64,000 bases of DNA from Bdellovibrio bacteriovorus (lineage in GTDB: Bacteria; Bdellovibrionota; Bdellovibrionia; Bdellovibrionales; Bdellovibrionaceae). Numbering within the stretch: the first letter of the stretch is position 1; every line of letters starts with the position of its first letter. Shown here in pieces: positions 33,797-42,944 of this stretch. Below the pieces are notes generated by a model. The model saw only the letters and a list, made by a program, of their open reading frames with translations, was not told the DNA's origin and did not search any database. A program made the translations under genes and the position numbers. Location: positions 2,914,001-2,978,000 of the forward strand of contig NZ_CP102930.1 of assembly GCF_025558485.1 (NCBI RefSeq), written 5' to 3'.

Positions 33797-35027
33797 GTAT
33801 TTTGCGATGGCAATTATGGTTTTGGCGGGTGGTACTGCGATGGCGCAGACACAGGCCCGTAAAACTGTAAAGGCCGAGCAGATTATGATGAATAAGGCAC
33901 TGGTGGAAGTGATTCCATTTTCATCACTGCAAAAACATATTCATCCTTTTCAGACAGACTGCCGCAATATCCTGCGTGAACCCAAGGCCGTGTGGGACCA
34001 GTTTGAAATTATTAAAATGCCAAATCAGGAAGTCATGCAGCTGAAGATTTCCGGTGAATTGCAGGAGGATCTGGACATCCGGTTCTGGAGCCGCCGTATC
34101 CTTTTGTATGATAAGGATAAAAAGCCCCTGGCGCCGGTTATCCTGCCGCTGGTGAATCTGCCATTGAAGGGTGAAAATGGCAGATTTCTAATATCTTTGA
34201 ATGTGCCTCTGAATGCACAGATGATCGCTGTGCCCTTGGAATTGTTTGGGTCAGACCGTTTCCGTTACCTGATTCAGATCAAAAATATCAGTCAGGAAAT
34301 GAAGATCACGGCCTTGCCGATTCTGGACAAGGTGGGTAAGGACTTCTGTTCACGCAATCTGATGTGGGCCGGAGTTGGATTGATGGGGGCCGCGCAGAAA
34401 CAGGATACCAGCCCGGTTCTGACCACGCTGGATCAGCAGTCCTTTACTTTTGACACTCTTTCGTTTGAACGCCGTTGGAACTGGAAAGTGGACAGATCCA
34501 TTCGTGTGAATGGTTACACCAGCAGTTTTTCCTTCAGTAATTTACTGGGAACGTCAGGAACTGAAAGAATTTATGATATCAAGGGCGATGTGACCTTCAC
34601 CAAACGACACTGGACCTATCGTAATCCTCTTTTCAAAGTTCAATATGGCTATCTGGTCGGAGGGGATTTTGAAAGACGCCCTTATTCCTTTGTTAAAAGT
34701 GCCACTGAAGGCGGTATCGGCGTTGGCCAGCATGTCAGCGCCACGGCCGGTGGATATGCGGAACTCTTTTCGCATAATAATAAATGGTACACGGATGTTT
34801 CGTTAAGACTGCATCCTTTATATATGGGTATTGATCACACTTACAGTGGCGTCGGTGTTTCAGGATCTTTGGGTGTTGCCCGCCCTTTGGGGTATGAACG
34901 CTCTGTCGGAATTTACACTTACGGAAGCTTCTTTAAGGGAAAACACACGGGTTCCGATGACAAGGACAATTCGGATGTCTCTCTTTTTGAAACCCATCTT
35001 GAAGTTCGTTACGGCTGGTTATTTTAG
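33780..35027 (+). CDS. Putative outer-membrane protein partner of the FecR-like protein
   Basis: The TTG at 33780 (or ATG at 33807) gives a Sec signal ending AMAQ, then a 180-residue N-terminal region with two Cys and a C-terminal half of about 200 residues with the alternating strands and aromatic residues of a beta-barrel. The protein ends in WLF with a C-terminal Phe. It overlaps the FecR-like gene by 17 nt, so the two are translationally coupled and probably act together across the periplasm. I do not recognise the family. It converges with the RCC1 gene, overlapping by 9 nt. Confidence 0.75.
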   Translation: MASLSKYFAMAIMVLAGGTAMAQTQARKTVKAEQIMMNKALVEVIPFSSLQKHIHPFQTDCRNILREPKAVWDQFEIIKMPNQEVMQLKISGELQEDLDIRFWSRRILLYDKDKKPLAPVILPLVNLPLKGENGRFLISLNVPLNAQMIAVPLELFGSDRFRYLIQIKNISQEMKITALPILDKVGKDFCSRNLMWAGVGLMGAAQKQDTSPVLTTLDQQSFTFDTLSFERRWNWKVDRSIRVNGYTSSFSFSNLLGTSGTERIYDIKGDVTFTKRHWTYRNPLFKVQYGYLVGGDFERRPYSFVKSATEGGIGVGQHVSATAGGYAELFSHNNKWYTDVSLRLHPLYMGIDHTYSGVGVSGSLGVARPLGYERSVGIYTYGSFFKGKHTGSDDKDNSDVSLFETHLEVRYGWLF

Positions 35028-38000
35028 AACATAGCTTGGCGTGTTCTGGAAGAAGGCATCATGGCCTTCGCCATAGGTGCTGGAACCCCAGCATTTTAGA
35101 TCACCTAAACTAGTGACGGCACAGGCATGAACGCGATCTGTTGCCTGCGGTGCCATTCCCAAAGATAGTGACGTCGCCAGTCCATAAGAAAACGCATAGC
35201 TTGTCGTAGGGGCTGTGACGATTTGGAAGGCTGAGCTGACAAAACCACTGTTGTCCACGCCCCAGCATTTAACAGTTCCCTCTGTCATCGCTGCACAACC
35301 AGAGAAGGTTCCAAAGCTGATGGTGGAGGCTCCTGCCAATTCCGGCACGGCCGTCGGCGTCTGCACCGGAGTTCCGGCCGGGACCGAAGAAACCGGCATG
35401 ATGGCGTTGGTGGTGCGAATGCCCCAGCATTTGGTTGTTCCGTCGTGAATGTAGCAAGCGCCTTCACCGCCGACAAAAACCTGAACGGCTTTTGTCGTCG
35501 TAATAGTGTCGATAAGCTGTGGGGTGTAGCTATAGCTGGTCGGTCCGATCGGAAGACCGTTGGCCAGAATGCCAGAGTTGTTCAATCCCCAGCAGTGAAT
35601 GGTTTTGGTGGTGGTGTTGTTACGAACAGCACAACTGGTGCTGAGGCCGATGGCGACATTTTCGACTCCGGTGGCAAGACCGGTGACGTTCTGTGGATAG
35701 CTTAAGGCGGCTCCGGCATTGTGGCCTGATTCTCCGGCAGCGTTGTTGCCCCAGCACATCACACCTCCGGCAGTTGTGACTGCACAAGAATTATAGAAGC
35801 CCACAGTAATATCCTTGATCCCTGTGGGAAGTCCGGAGATGCCGCCGGGATAGGTGACAGGAATTTGATAAGGCACGATCACTCGTGCGGCTTCAGGTGT
35901 CCCTGCCGTGGCATTGTTGCCAAGTTGACCACTAAGATTATAGCCCCAGCAGTACACGGAACCGCTTTCGGTCAGCGCGCAATAGTGCTGATTTCGGCCC
36001 ACTATTTTTTTAACGTTGGTTAGTCCCGCCAAGGTGTAATGCGGTCTGGAAATTGGATTTCGCGAATTGTTTCCAAGTTGGCCTTCGTCATTCTGTCCCC
36101 AGCAGGTGACAGTTTTATTTGCGCGAATCGCACACGTGGAATAAACACCAGTGGCCACTTGCAAATACTTGTCAAAGGTTTGCGCAGGATTAAAGGCAAC
36201 GGTTCTCCATGCGTCACCGGCAATGCCATTTCCAAGTTCACCAAGTTTGTTCACGCCCCAGCACTTGATGCGGGAACTGACGGTGATCGCACAACTGACC
36301 AGTTCTGTAAGTTGGAAGTCCGTGACATTTTCATTGAAATTATCAAGCTTTAGCGGGATGTAACTTTCAAGATATTCATTCACGTTGCTTGTAGAAGGAA
36401 GACCGGCACCCCAGCAGTACAGGCTGTCATCTTCACCCAGGGCACAAGTACTGTCAGTACCTGCCTGAACTTTCACAGCTTTCACCGGCAGGGTGACTTT
36501 GTTGGCCGTAGTCCAGCCGACAGAGCCTGACGCAGCCCCACGGCGAGAGCGGTAATTACTGCCCCAGCAATAAACATCGCCACTTTCGGTCAGTCCGCAT
36601 GCGTGGCGAACATCCGCCAGAATACTGCCGTTCACAGTAAGGGAAATAATATCATTAGGAATATCGGTGATACTGGTGGCCGTTGCAGATCCTGCCACAT
36701 CGTTGATGGTTTTACCCCAGCACTTCACGGTGCGGGTTCCTGCGACGTCATCAATTGCGCAGGCCATGCGGTTGCCGGTGGCAACATCTATGGCTTTGGT
36801 CACAGAAGCATAAAGAGTCGGTGTTGCCACCGGTGCCGATACGGCCTGACCCGAGGTGGCTTCGTCGTTTTTACCCAAACATCGGACTTTGTCAGATGAA
36901 TCAATGAAGCAGGTAAAGCCCATTCCGACAGAAACTTTTTTAACATTGCTATATCCGGCAATCTTAAGCGGAGAAGCGGATGGCGTCACCGCATTGTTGC
37001 CCAGTTGTTTATATGTATTGTCACCAAAGCAGTAAAGGTCACCCACTGTGTCGATGTAGCAGTTGTGATCGCTGTATCCGATTCCTAAAGTACGGACGTT
37101 GGCGGTACCAGCGACTTCCGTGGCATAGAAGACCTCGCCGCTTTGACCGTTGGAGTATCTTAGGCCGCCCCAGCAATCGAGTTTATTGTCTGTTCGCAGG
37201 GCACACATATGTCCCTTGGCGCCCGTCAGGCCCTTGTAGCCGGAAGCTGTCTGACCTGAAATTACCGGGTTGGCATTTAATAGTTCAATCGCAGCCTTGG
37301 AAGGAGAAGGGGCTGCATTGATAATATTCGCAATTTCAAGTTCAAACCGTTTGTTGCTGCCGGGGGTGGAATAAGTCGCGATGGAAAAATAGGTCTTGGC
37401 TGTCGTGGCTCCTGCGGGAATAACAACTTCCTGCGAAGTGATATCCGGATAAAGGAAGTCAAGACCCGCGATAGCCGTTCCAGAAACGGCTCTAAGATAG
37501 ACAGTGGTGCTAAGCGAACTTGCACGGGACAACTGAATATCCGCTGAACCCATGGTTTGTTGAATATTATAAGATTCACCAACGACGGTAACCACTGGAC
37601 CGACGATAAAGTTCGGTGATTGTTTTTCCAGACTGACGTTGCCGACATTGTCTGTGGCGCGAATCAGATAATAATAGGTGTCACTGTCAGCATCAGGCAA
37701 AGTCAGTCCATCGAAATAAAGAGCGTCTTTATCTTTAACCGCCCAGTCTTTAATGACGGTTGTGCCTGCTGTTTTGATCAGTTTGATTTCATACTTTGCC
37801 ACACCGGAAAAAGTATCTGCTGTTACCGGAGGCAGCAGACGCGGAGACTGGGTTGTAAGCGAGCGGGTGTTGGTCAGACTCATGGAATCACTGATTGTCG
37901 GAGGGGATTTATCCAGTACAACTTTGGCGGTTACACAGTTGCTGCTGAAGCCGTCCTGAGTGCGGATTTTAACAGAGACAAAATGCTCACCCTCCACGTT

Positions 38001-38264
38001 CGGGACGGTGACAGTGCGTGAAGAGGAAAACGGTTCCCAGATACCGGAACAGATTGCACTGTTGGAAAAGGTCATTTCCGTTGATTCGCGAGAAGCTGTG
38101 ATTTGCAGGGGAACGGAAGTCTGGCTGGTATAAGCCTTGTCGTCATTGAGTTTCAATGTCACGGTCGGAGTATTTTCACTGGAGAAAATTAACGACATGT
38201 CGTTCTTGGTGGTGCAAGAACTAAGGAGCCAAACTGTGCTGATTGCAAGAACGAGCCTGATCAT
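35019..38264 (-). CDS. RCC1-repeat lipoprotein with 14 Cys-paired blades and a Calx-beta domain
   Basis: The ATG at 38264 gives 1081 residues with a lipobox LLSSC. After an Ig-like region (about 30-220) comes a Calx-beta-like domain (about 225-330). The rest (about 345-1075) is 14 RCC1-type repeats. Each carries a first Cys in a CA(L/I/V) strand and a second Cys about 10 residues later in a CWG-type motif (CFG and CLG in two). Fourteen repeats fit two seven-bladed propellers, and 28 Cys suggest one disulfide per blade, so the protein is exported and oxidised. RCC1 propellers mediate protein binding. The target is unknown. An upstream ATG at 38291 is less likely. Confidence 0.88.
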   Translation of the reverse strand: MIRLVLAISTVWLLSSCTTKNDMSLIFSSENTPTVTLKLNDDKAYTSQTSVPLQITASRESTEMTFSNSAICSGIWEPFSSSRTVTVPNVEGEHFVSVKIRTQDGFSSNCVTAKVVLDKSPPTISDSMSLTNTRSLTTQSPRLLPPVTADTFSGVAKYEIKLIKTAGTTVIKDWAVKDKDALYFDGLTLPDADSDTYYYLIRATDNVGNVSLEKQSPNFIVGPVVTVVGESYNIQQTMGSADIQLSRASSLSTTVYLRAVSGTAIAGLDFLYPDITSQEVVIPAGATTAKTYFSIATYSTPGSNKRFELEIANIINAAPSPSKAAIELLNANPVISGQTASGYKGLTGAKGHMCALRTDNKLDCWGGLRYSNGQSGEVFYATEVAGTANVRTLGIGYSDHNCYIDTVGDLYCFGDNTYKQLGNNAVTPSASPLKIAGYSNVKKVSVGMGFTCFIDSSDKVRCLGKNDEATSGQAVSAPVATPTLYASVTKAIDVATGNRMACAIDDVAGTRTVKCWGKTINDVAGSATATSITDIPNDIISLTVNGSILADVRHACGLTESGDVYCWGSNYRSRRGAASGSVGWTTANKVTLPVKAVKVQAGTDSTCALGEDDSLYCWGAGLPSTSNVNEYLESYIPLKLDNFNENVTDFQLTELVSCAITVSSRIKCWGVNKLGELGNGIAGDAWRTVAFNPAQTFDKYLQVATGVYSTCAIRANKTVTCWGQNDEGQLGNNSRNPISRPHYTLAGLTNVKKIVGRNQHYCALTESGSVYCWGYNLSGQLGNNATAGTPEAARVIVPYQIPVTYPGGISGLPTGIKDITVGFYNSCAVTTAGGVMCWGNNAAGESGHNAGAALSYPQNVTGLATGVENVAIGLSTSCAVRNNTTTKTIHCWGLNNSGILANGLPIGPTSYSYTPQLIDTITTTKAVQVFVGGEGACYIHDGTTKCWGIRTTNAIMPVSSVPAGTPVQTPTAVPELAGASTISFGTFSGCAAMTEGTVKCWGVDNSGFVSSAFQIVTAPTTSYAFSYGLATSLSLGMAPQATDRVHACAVTSLGDLKCWGSSTYGEGHDAFFQNTPSYVLK

Positions 38265-38387
38265 GCTCTTCTTTTCGGTTTTTGAGAGCAATTATAAAGG
38301 CTTAGTCAGGTAAAATCCCGTAATGAGACACGCTCTAAGTTCCCGAGTGAAAGACTGGGGAACAGGGGCGGCCATAAGGTCCAGAAA

Positions 38388-39101
38388 CTAGACGCCCAGA
38401 TAGCTTTTGCGAACAACGTCGTTATTCAAAAGATTCTGTGCTGTGTCCTGCATAATCATGCGACCACATTCAAGAACATAAGCCCGATGCGAAATTTTCA
38501 GAGCCATACGCGCATTTTGCTCAACTAAAAGGATGGTCATGCCTTCCTGATTCAGTTTTTTTACAATATCGAAAATTTGCGCCACGATCAGCGGAGCCAG
38601 ACCCAGGGACGGTTCATCCAGCAGCAGTAGCTGCGGTTTTGCCATCAAGGCCCGTGAAATCGCCAGCATCTGCTGCTCGCCTCCGGACAGAGTTCCGGCC
38701 ATCTGAGCCAGACGTTCCTTCATGCGCGGGAAAAGCTCCAGACACATTTCAAGATCTTTTTTGATCCCGGCAGCGTCATTACGGGAATAAGCGCCCATTT
38801 CCAGATTTTCCAGAACGCTCATTTGGGGGAAAACACCGCGACCTTCCGGAGACTGGGCAATGCCCAAACCCACACGACGGAAGGTGGAAACTGTTTTTAG
38901 ATTTTGATCTTTAAAATGCAATTGGCCATTGCAGGGCACGATGCCAGAGATCGCACGCAGAGTTGTGGTTTTTCCCGCACCATTGGCGCCAATCAGAGAG
39001 ACCACCTCGCCTTGATTGACCTCGAAACTGACGCCTTTTAGAGCATGAATGGAGCCGTAAAAGACATCCAGATTTTCAACTTTTAAAAGTGGAGCACTCA
39101 T
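38388..39101 (-). CDS. livF: Branched-chain amino-acid ABC transporter ATPase LivF
   Basis: LivF is one of the two ATPases of the LIV transporter. The 237-residue protein has Walker A GANGAGKTT, the Q-loop region IAQSPEGRGVFPQMSV typical of LivF, signature LSGGEQQM and Walker B LLLLDEPSLGLAP. It is the last gene of livJHMGF and overlaps livG by 4 nt (ATGA). No strong terminator follows, only a weak hairpin GTTCCC/GGGAAC at about 38339-38363. Confidence 0.96.
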   Translation of the reverse strand: MSAPLLKVENLDVFYGSIHALKGVSFEVNQGEVVSLIGANGAGKTTTLRAISGIVPCNGQLHFKDQNLKTVSTFRRVGLGIAQSPEGRGVFPQMSVLENLEMGAYSRNDAAGIKKDLEMCLELFPRMKERLAQMAGTLSGGEQQMLAISRALMAKPQLLLLDEPSLGLAPLIVAQIFDIVKKLNQEGMTILLVEQNARMALKISHRAYVLECGRMIMQDTAQNLLNNDVVRKSYLGV

Positions 39102-39874
39102 TCCTTTTCCTCCACACCCAGATAGGCTTCTATCACTTTGGCGGAATTTTGCACTTTGGCCGGGGCGCCTTCCTCGATCTTTACACCATGATCCAGAACA
39201 ATGATATTTTCACAAATCCCCATGACCAGCTTCATATCGTGTTCGATCAAAAGAACGGTCAGCTTGAATTCTTCGCGGATCTTGGCAATGGTTTCCATCA
39301 AATGATGGGTTTCGGAATGATTCATTCCGGCAGCCGGTTCATCCAGAAGAATGATTTTTGGGTCTGTTGCCAGTGCGCGAACGATTTCCAGTTTGCGCTG
39401 TTCACCGTAGGGCAAGGAGGTTGCAGGTTTGTGGGCTTTGTCTTCCAGATGGAAGATCTTGAGAAGATCAATGGCCTTTTCTTGCAGACGCTTTTCATCA
39501 GTTCGGAAGTTTTCTGTTTGCAGAAGCGTATCGAAAAGCCCGTACTTCACATGTTGGTGACCGGCAATCAGAACGTTGTCCAGCACAGTCAGGTTTTTAA
39601 ACAGACGGATATTCTGGAAAGTACGGGTCACGCCACGATGGGAAATTTCATACGGGGCCAGGCCTTGCAGGCTTTGTTCTTCCAGCAGGACTTCTCCGGA
39701 TGTGGGCTGATAGACTCCGGTCAGCATATTAAATACGGTGGTCTTGCCGGCGCCATTTGGACCGATCAATCCGGCCAGCTGACCTTTTTTAATTTGAAAC
39801 TCCAGGGAATCAACAGCTTTTAAGCCGCCAAAACGCATGGTGATCTTTCGGGCCTCAAGCAGAACGTCTGACAT
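39098..39874 (-). CDS. livG: Branched-chain amino-acid ABC transporter ATPase LivG
   Basis: LivG is the second ATPase of the LIV transporter. The ATG at 39874 follows GGAG, giving 258 residues. An in-frame ATG at 39889 lies within the livM end and lacks such a site. It has Walker A GPNGAGKTT, signature region SLPYGEQRKLEIVRALA and Walker B IILLDEPAAGMNH, the last being the LivG-specific variant. The start lies 20 nt inside livM. Confidence 0.95.
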   Translation of the reverse strand: MSDVLLEARKITMRFGGLKAVDSLEFQIKKGQLAGLIGPNGAGKTTVFNMLTGVYQPTSGEVLLEEQSLQGLAPYEISHRGVTRTFQNIRLFKNLTVLDNVLIAGHQHVKYGLFDTLLQTENFRTDEKRLQEKAIDLLKIFHLEDKAHKPATSLPYGEQRKLEIVRALATDPKIILLDEPAAGMNHSETHHLMETIAKIREEFKLTVLLIEHDMKLVMGICENIIVLDHGVKIEEGAPAKVQNSAKVIEAYLGVEEKE

Positions 39875-40829
39875 ATTTTCTCCAAACATCGCTGAGTTCC
39901 ATATCGCCGAACAGTCCTTTCGGGCGCAGAATCATCATCAAAACCAAAGACAAAGAATAAATCACCATGCGCAAATCCACTCCCGTCAGTTCCTGTAGCG
40001 GGCGCAAAGCCTCTGGCAGCACAGTGATGATGATGGCTGCCACGATGGAACCGGTCATGGAACCCATGCCACCCAAAACAACCATAATGACGGCGTTCAC
40101 GCTTTGCAGGAAGGTGAAAGAGGACGGGTTGATGAAGTTGGTAAAATGCGCAAACAGGGCTCCGGCAACACCGGCAAAGAAGCTGGACAGAACAAAGGCT
40201 TTTACCTTCATGCGGGTGGTGTTGATGCCCATGGCCTCTGCCGCGATTTCATCTTCACGCACACTAAGAAATCCACGACCGTGACTGGAATGCATCACGC
40301 GCCAAATGGTAAAGAAACAAATCACAATCCACAAAGAGGCAAAAGCAAAAGACCAAAGGAACGAACCAAAGCCCGGAATACCGGAAAGCCCGCGTGGTCC
40401 ACCCACGAAATCCATATTCAGCAAGGCCACCCGGATGATTTCGCCAAAGCCCAAAGTCACGATGGCCAGATAGTCACCCTTAAGGCGCAAGGAAGGCAGT
40501 CCCACCAAAAAGCCTGCCACTGCCGCCACCAGACCCGCGCCCAGTGTGAAAACAAAATACTGAACCACCAACAGAGAAGACGGAGCAAAGCTCCAGCGGG
40601 TGGAGGCATAAGCGGAAAAGTAAGCCCCAATGGCCATAAAACCCGCATGTCCCAGGGAAAACTGCCCGGTATAGCCATTGACCAGATTTAGACTCATCGA
40701 CAGCAGACAGTTCACACCGGCAAAAAGAAGAATCAGTTGGATGTAGGCATTCACGCTGAAATTCAGAGCCACACCCAGAAGACATAAACCCAACAGAGCC
40801 AAGGCCGGATTCTTGAATGCTTTCATCAC
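39855..40829 (-). CDS. livM: Branched-chain amino-acid ABC transporter permease LivM
   Basis: The 324-residue permease has about 8-9 hydrophobic segments and the conserved LivM motif (NGYTGQFSLGHAGFMAIGAY, about residues 51-70) and the later VREDEIAAEAMGINTTRMK coupling region. Together with LivH it forms the inner-membrane channel. It overlaps livH by 4 nt and livG by 20 nt. Confidence 0.96.
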   Translation of the reverse strand: MMKAFKNPALALLGLCLLGVALNFSVNAYIQLILLFAGVNCLLSMSLNLVNGYTGQFSLGHAGFMAIGAYFSAYASTRWSFAPSSLLVVQYFVFTLGAGLVAAVAGFLVGLPSLRLKGDYLAIVTLGFGEIIRVALLNMDFVGGPRGLSGIPGFGSFLWSFAFASLWIVICFFTIWRVMHSSHGRGFLSVREDEIAAEAMGINTTRMKVKAFVLSSFFAGVAGALFAHFTNFINPSSFTFLQSVNAVIMVVLGGMGSMTGSIVAAIIITVLPEALRPLQELTGVDLRMVIYSLSLVLMMILRPKGLFGDMELSDVWRKYVRRSA

Positions 40830-41728
40830 ACCTTCTCCACAGAGTATTTGCCCAGAAGGCCAGCGGGTTTAAAGATCAGGATCACAATCAGAATTCCAAA
40901 GGCTAGCGCGTCACGATAGGTGCTGGAAAGATAGGCCACAACCATTTCTTCAGAAAGCCCCATGATCATTGCGCCCAGAACAGCTCCGCCGACATTTCCA
41001 ATACCACCTAATACAGCAGCAACAAAAGCTTTCAGGCCGATCATCATGCCCATCAGGGGATCAATCTTTGGATATTTCATGCCGACCAGAACACTGCCGA
41101 CACCAGCCAAGGATGATCCCACGACAAAAGTGAAAGCGATGATGCGATCCGGATTTACGCCCATGAGGCTGGCCACCATGGGGTTGGCACTGACCGCACG
41201 CATGGCACGGCCGATTTTGGTTTTAAACAAAAGAAACTGCAATGCCAGCATGGCCAGCAGGCCGACCACAAGCACTGTGACGTCAAAAGAACGAACTTCA
41301 ACATTGCCGATAGAGAAGATCACAAAATCTTTCATCACTTCGGGAAAGACTTTGGGATCAGCTCCGAAAACCACCTGACCGGAATATTCCAGGAACAGGC
41401 TGACACCGATAGCGGTGATAAGAACATTTAATTTAGGAGAGTTGCGTAAGGGACGGTAAGCCAGACGTTCGATCACCAGCCCCAGAAGACTGCAACAGAT
41501 CATGGAAACAACAATCAGGGTCAGAAGGGTGCTAAGGCCCGGATCGTTTTCAATGCCGATCCAGCGGGCGAAGTAGTAGGCGGCAAAGGCGCCCACCATG
41601 TAAACATCAGAGTGGGCGAAGTTGATCATTTTCAGGATTCCATAGACCATCGTGTAACCCAGAGCGATCAAGGCGTAAATAGATCCAAGGCTTACTCCAT
41701 TGATCAGATGCTGTACGAAATCTTGCAT
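40826..41728 (-). CDS. livH: Branched-chain amino-acid ABC transporter permease LivH
   Basis: The 300-residue permease starts MQDFVQHLINGVSLGSIYALIALGYTMVYGILKMINFAH, the family's N-terminal signature, and contains eight hydrophobic segments plus the GRAMRAVSANPMVASLMGVN coupling loop. It is the partner of LivM. The start lies 8 nt after livJ. Confidence 0.97.
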   Translation of the reverse strand: MQDFVQHLINGVSLGSIYALIALGYTMVYGILKMINFAHSDVYMVGAFAAYYFARWIGIENDPGLSTLLTLIVVSMICCSLLGLVIERLAYRPLRNSPKLNVLITAIGVSLFLEYSGQVVFGADPKVFPEVMKDFVIFSIGNVEVRSFDVTVLVVGLLAMLALQFLLFKTKIGRAMRAVSANPMVASLMGVNPDRIIAFTFVVGSSLAGVGSVLVGMKYPKIDPLMGMMIGLKAFVAAVLGGIGNVGGAVLGAMIMGLSEEMVVAYLSSTYRDALAFGILIVILIFKPAGLLGKYSVEKV

Positions 41729-41736
41729 GTCTGTCC

Positions 41737-42858
41737 TTACGGGGTGATGGTGGTGATGAATTTACGGTTGTTGCCATCCACCTGAATCACAACCGCACTT
41801 TTCACGGCGTCGCGATTTTCATTCAAACTGATTTTCCCGGTCACGCCAGGGAAATCTTTTGTCTTGGCCAGTTCATCACGAATGGCTTTTCCTGACAAGT
41901 CAGGAGCTCGCTCAATTGCAGCAACCAGAATTTTTGCGGCATCATAACCCAATGCTGCCAGTGCATCCGGAGTTTCACTGTATTTCGCTTTGAATTTTTT
42001 GATGAACTCTGTCACCGCAGGGTCTGTGGATTCGGTTGTGTAGTGATTGGAGTAGTAATTGCCGTTGATGGCGTCTTTACCGATTTCGTAAAGCTTGTCA
42101 GAATCCCAGCCGTCTCCACCCATCAGTGGGACTTTCAGGCCCAGTTGGCGGGCTTGTTGTGCAATCAATCCCACTTCGGTGTAGTAGCCCGGAATGTAGA
42201 TCGCATCCGGATTTTTAGAGCGGATTTGTGTCAGTTGCGCTTTGAAGTCAATGTCGCCGGCCTGATAGCTCAGATCCGCAACAATTTCACCACCGCGTTT
42301 TTTAAATTCAGCAGAAAACACGTCCGCCAGGCCCACACTGTAGTCATTTTTCACGTCACGCAAAATAGCGGCTTTTTTTACTTTTAGATTTTCACTGGCG
42401 AACTTTGCCATCACCAAGCCCTGGAAGGGATCAATGAAACAAACGCGGAAAACATAGTCACCGGCCTTGGTTACATCCGGATTTGTGGAAGCTGGGGAAA
42501 CAAACGGAACCCCATGAGACTGCGCAATCGGGGCAGCGGCTTTGGAACGACCGCTGGCAACACCGCCCAGAATGGCCACAACGTTATTTTGTGTGATCAG
42601 GCGAGTGGTTGCGGAAGCAGCCTCTTCATTTTTACCCTGATCGTCCAAAGTCACCAAGCTGATCTTTTTGCCTTTGACTCCACCGGCGGCATTGATTTCA
42701 TCCAAAGCCAGACGAACCCCTTTATTGGTGCTCAGTCCAAAAGTGGCATCACTGCCAGTCAGGGAATCGTATTCACCGATCACAATTTCATTTTCTTTTT
42801 TGGTGCAACCGCTTAGAAGCGGAAGAACTAAAAGCAATGCTACGAAAAGATTTTTCAT
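41737..42858 (-). CDS. livJ: Branched-chain amino-acid-binding lipoprotein LivJ
   Basis: LivJ captures the amino acid in the periplasm for LivHMGF. The ATG at 42858 gives 373 residues with a lipobox LLSGC (Cys about 18). An upstream ATG at 42909 lacks a good site. The type I periplasmic-binding fold shows at GEYDSLTGSDATFGLSTNKGV, the AILGGVASGRSKAAAPIAQ ligand-binding strand and YDAAKILVAAI. It is the first gene of the operon. A predator living on prey protein would be expected to take up amino acids (inference). Confidence 0.95.
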   Translation of the reverse strand: MKNLFVALLLVLPLLSGCTKKENEIVIGEYDSLTGSDATFGLSTNKGVRLALDEINAAGGVKGKKISLVTLDDQGKNEEAASATTRLITQNNVVAILGGVASGRSKAAAPIAQSHGVPFVSPASTNPDVTKAGDYVFRVCFIDPFQGLVMAKFASENLKVKKAAILRDVKNDYSVGLADVFSAEFKKRGGEIVADLSYQAGDIDFKAQLTQIRSKNPDAIYIPGYYTEVGLIAQQARQLGLKVPLMGGDGWDSDKLYEIGKDAINGNYYSNHYTTESTDPAVTEFIKKFKAKYSETPDALAALGYDAAKILVAAIERAPDLSGKAIRDELAKTKDFPGVTGKISLNENRDAVKSAVVIQVDGNNRKFITTITP

Positions 42859-42944
42859 GGGAACCTCGCTGTGGTTGCTTGAATGGAATATCCCATAGAA
42901 TTCAAGCATCTACAGCAGAGGTCAAGATAAAACGTGAGGAAGTT

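Noticed and set aside
38339..38363. GTTCCC/GGGAAC hairpin after livF
   Set aside because: Only a 6-bp stem, long loop and no T run; not listed as a terminator.
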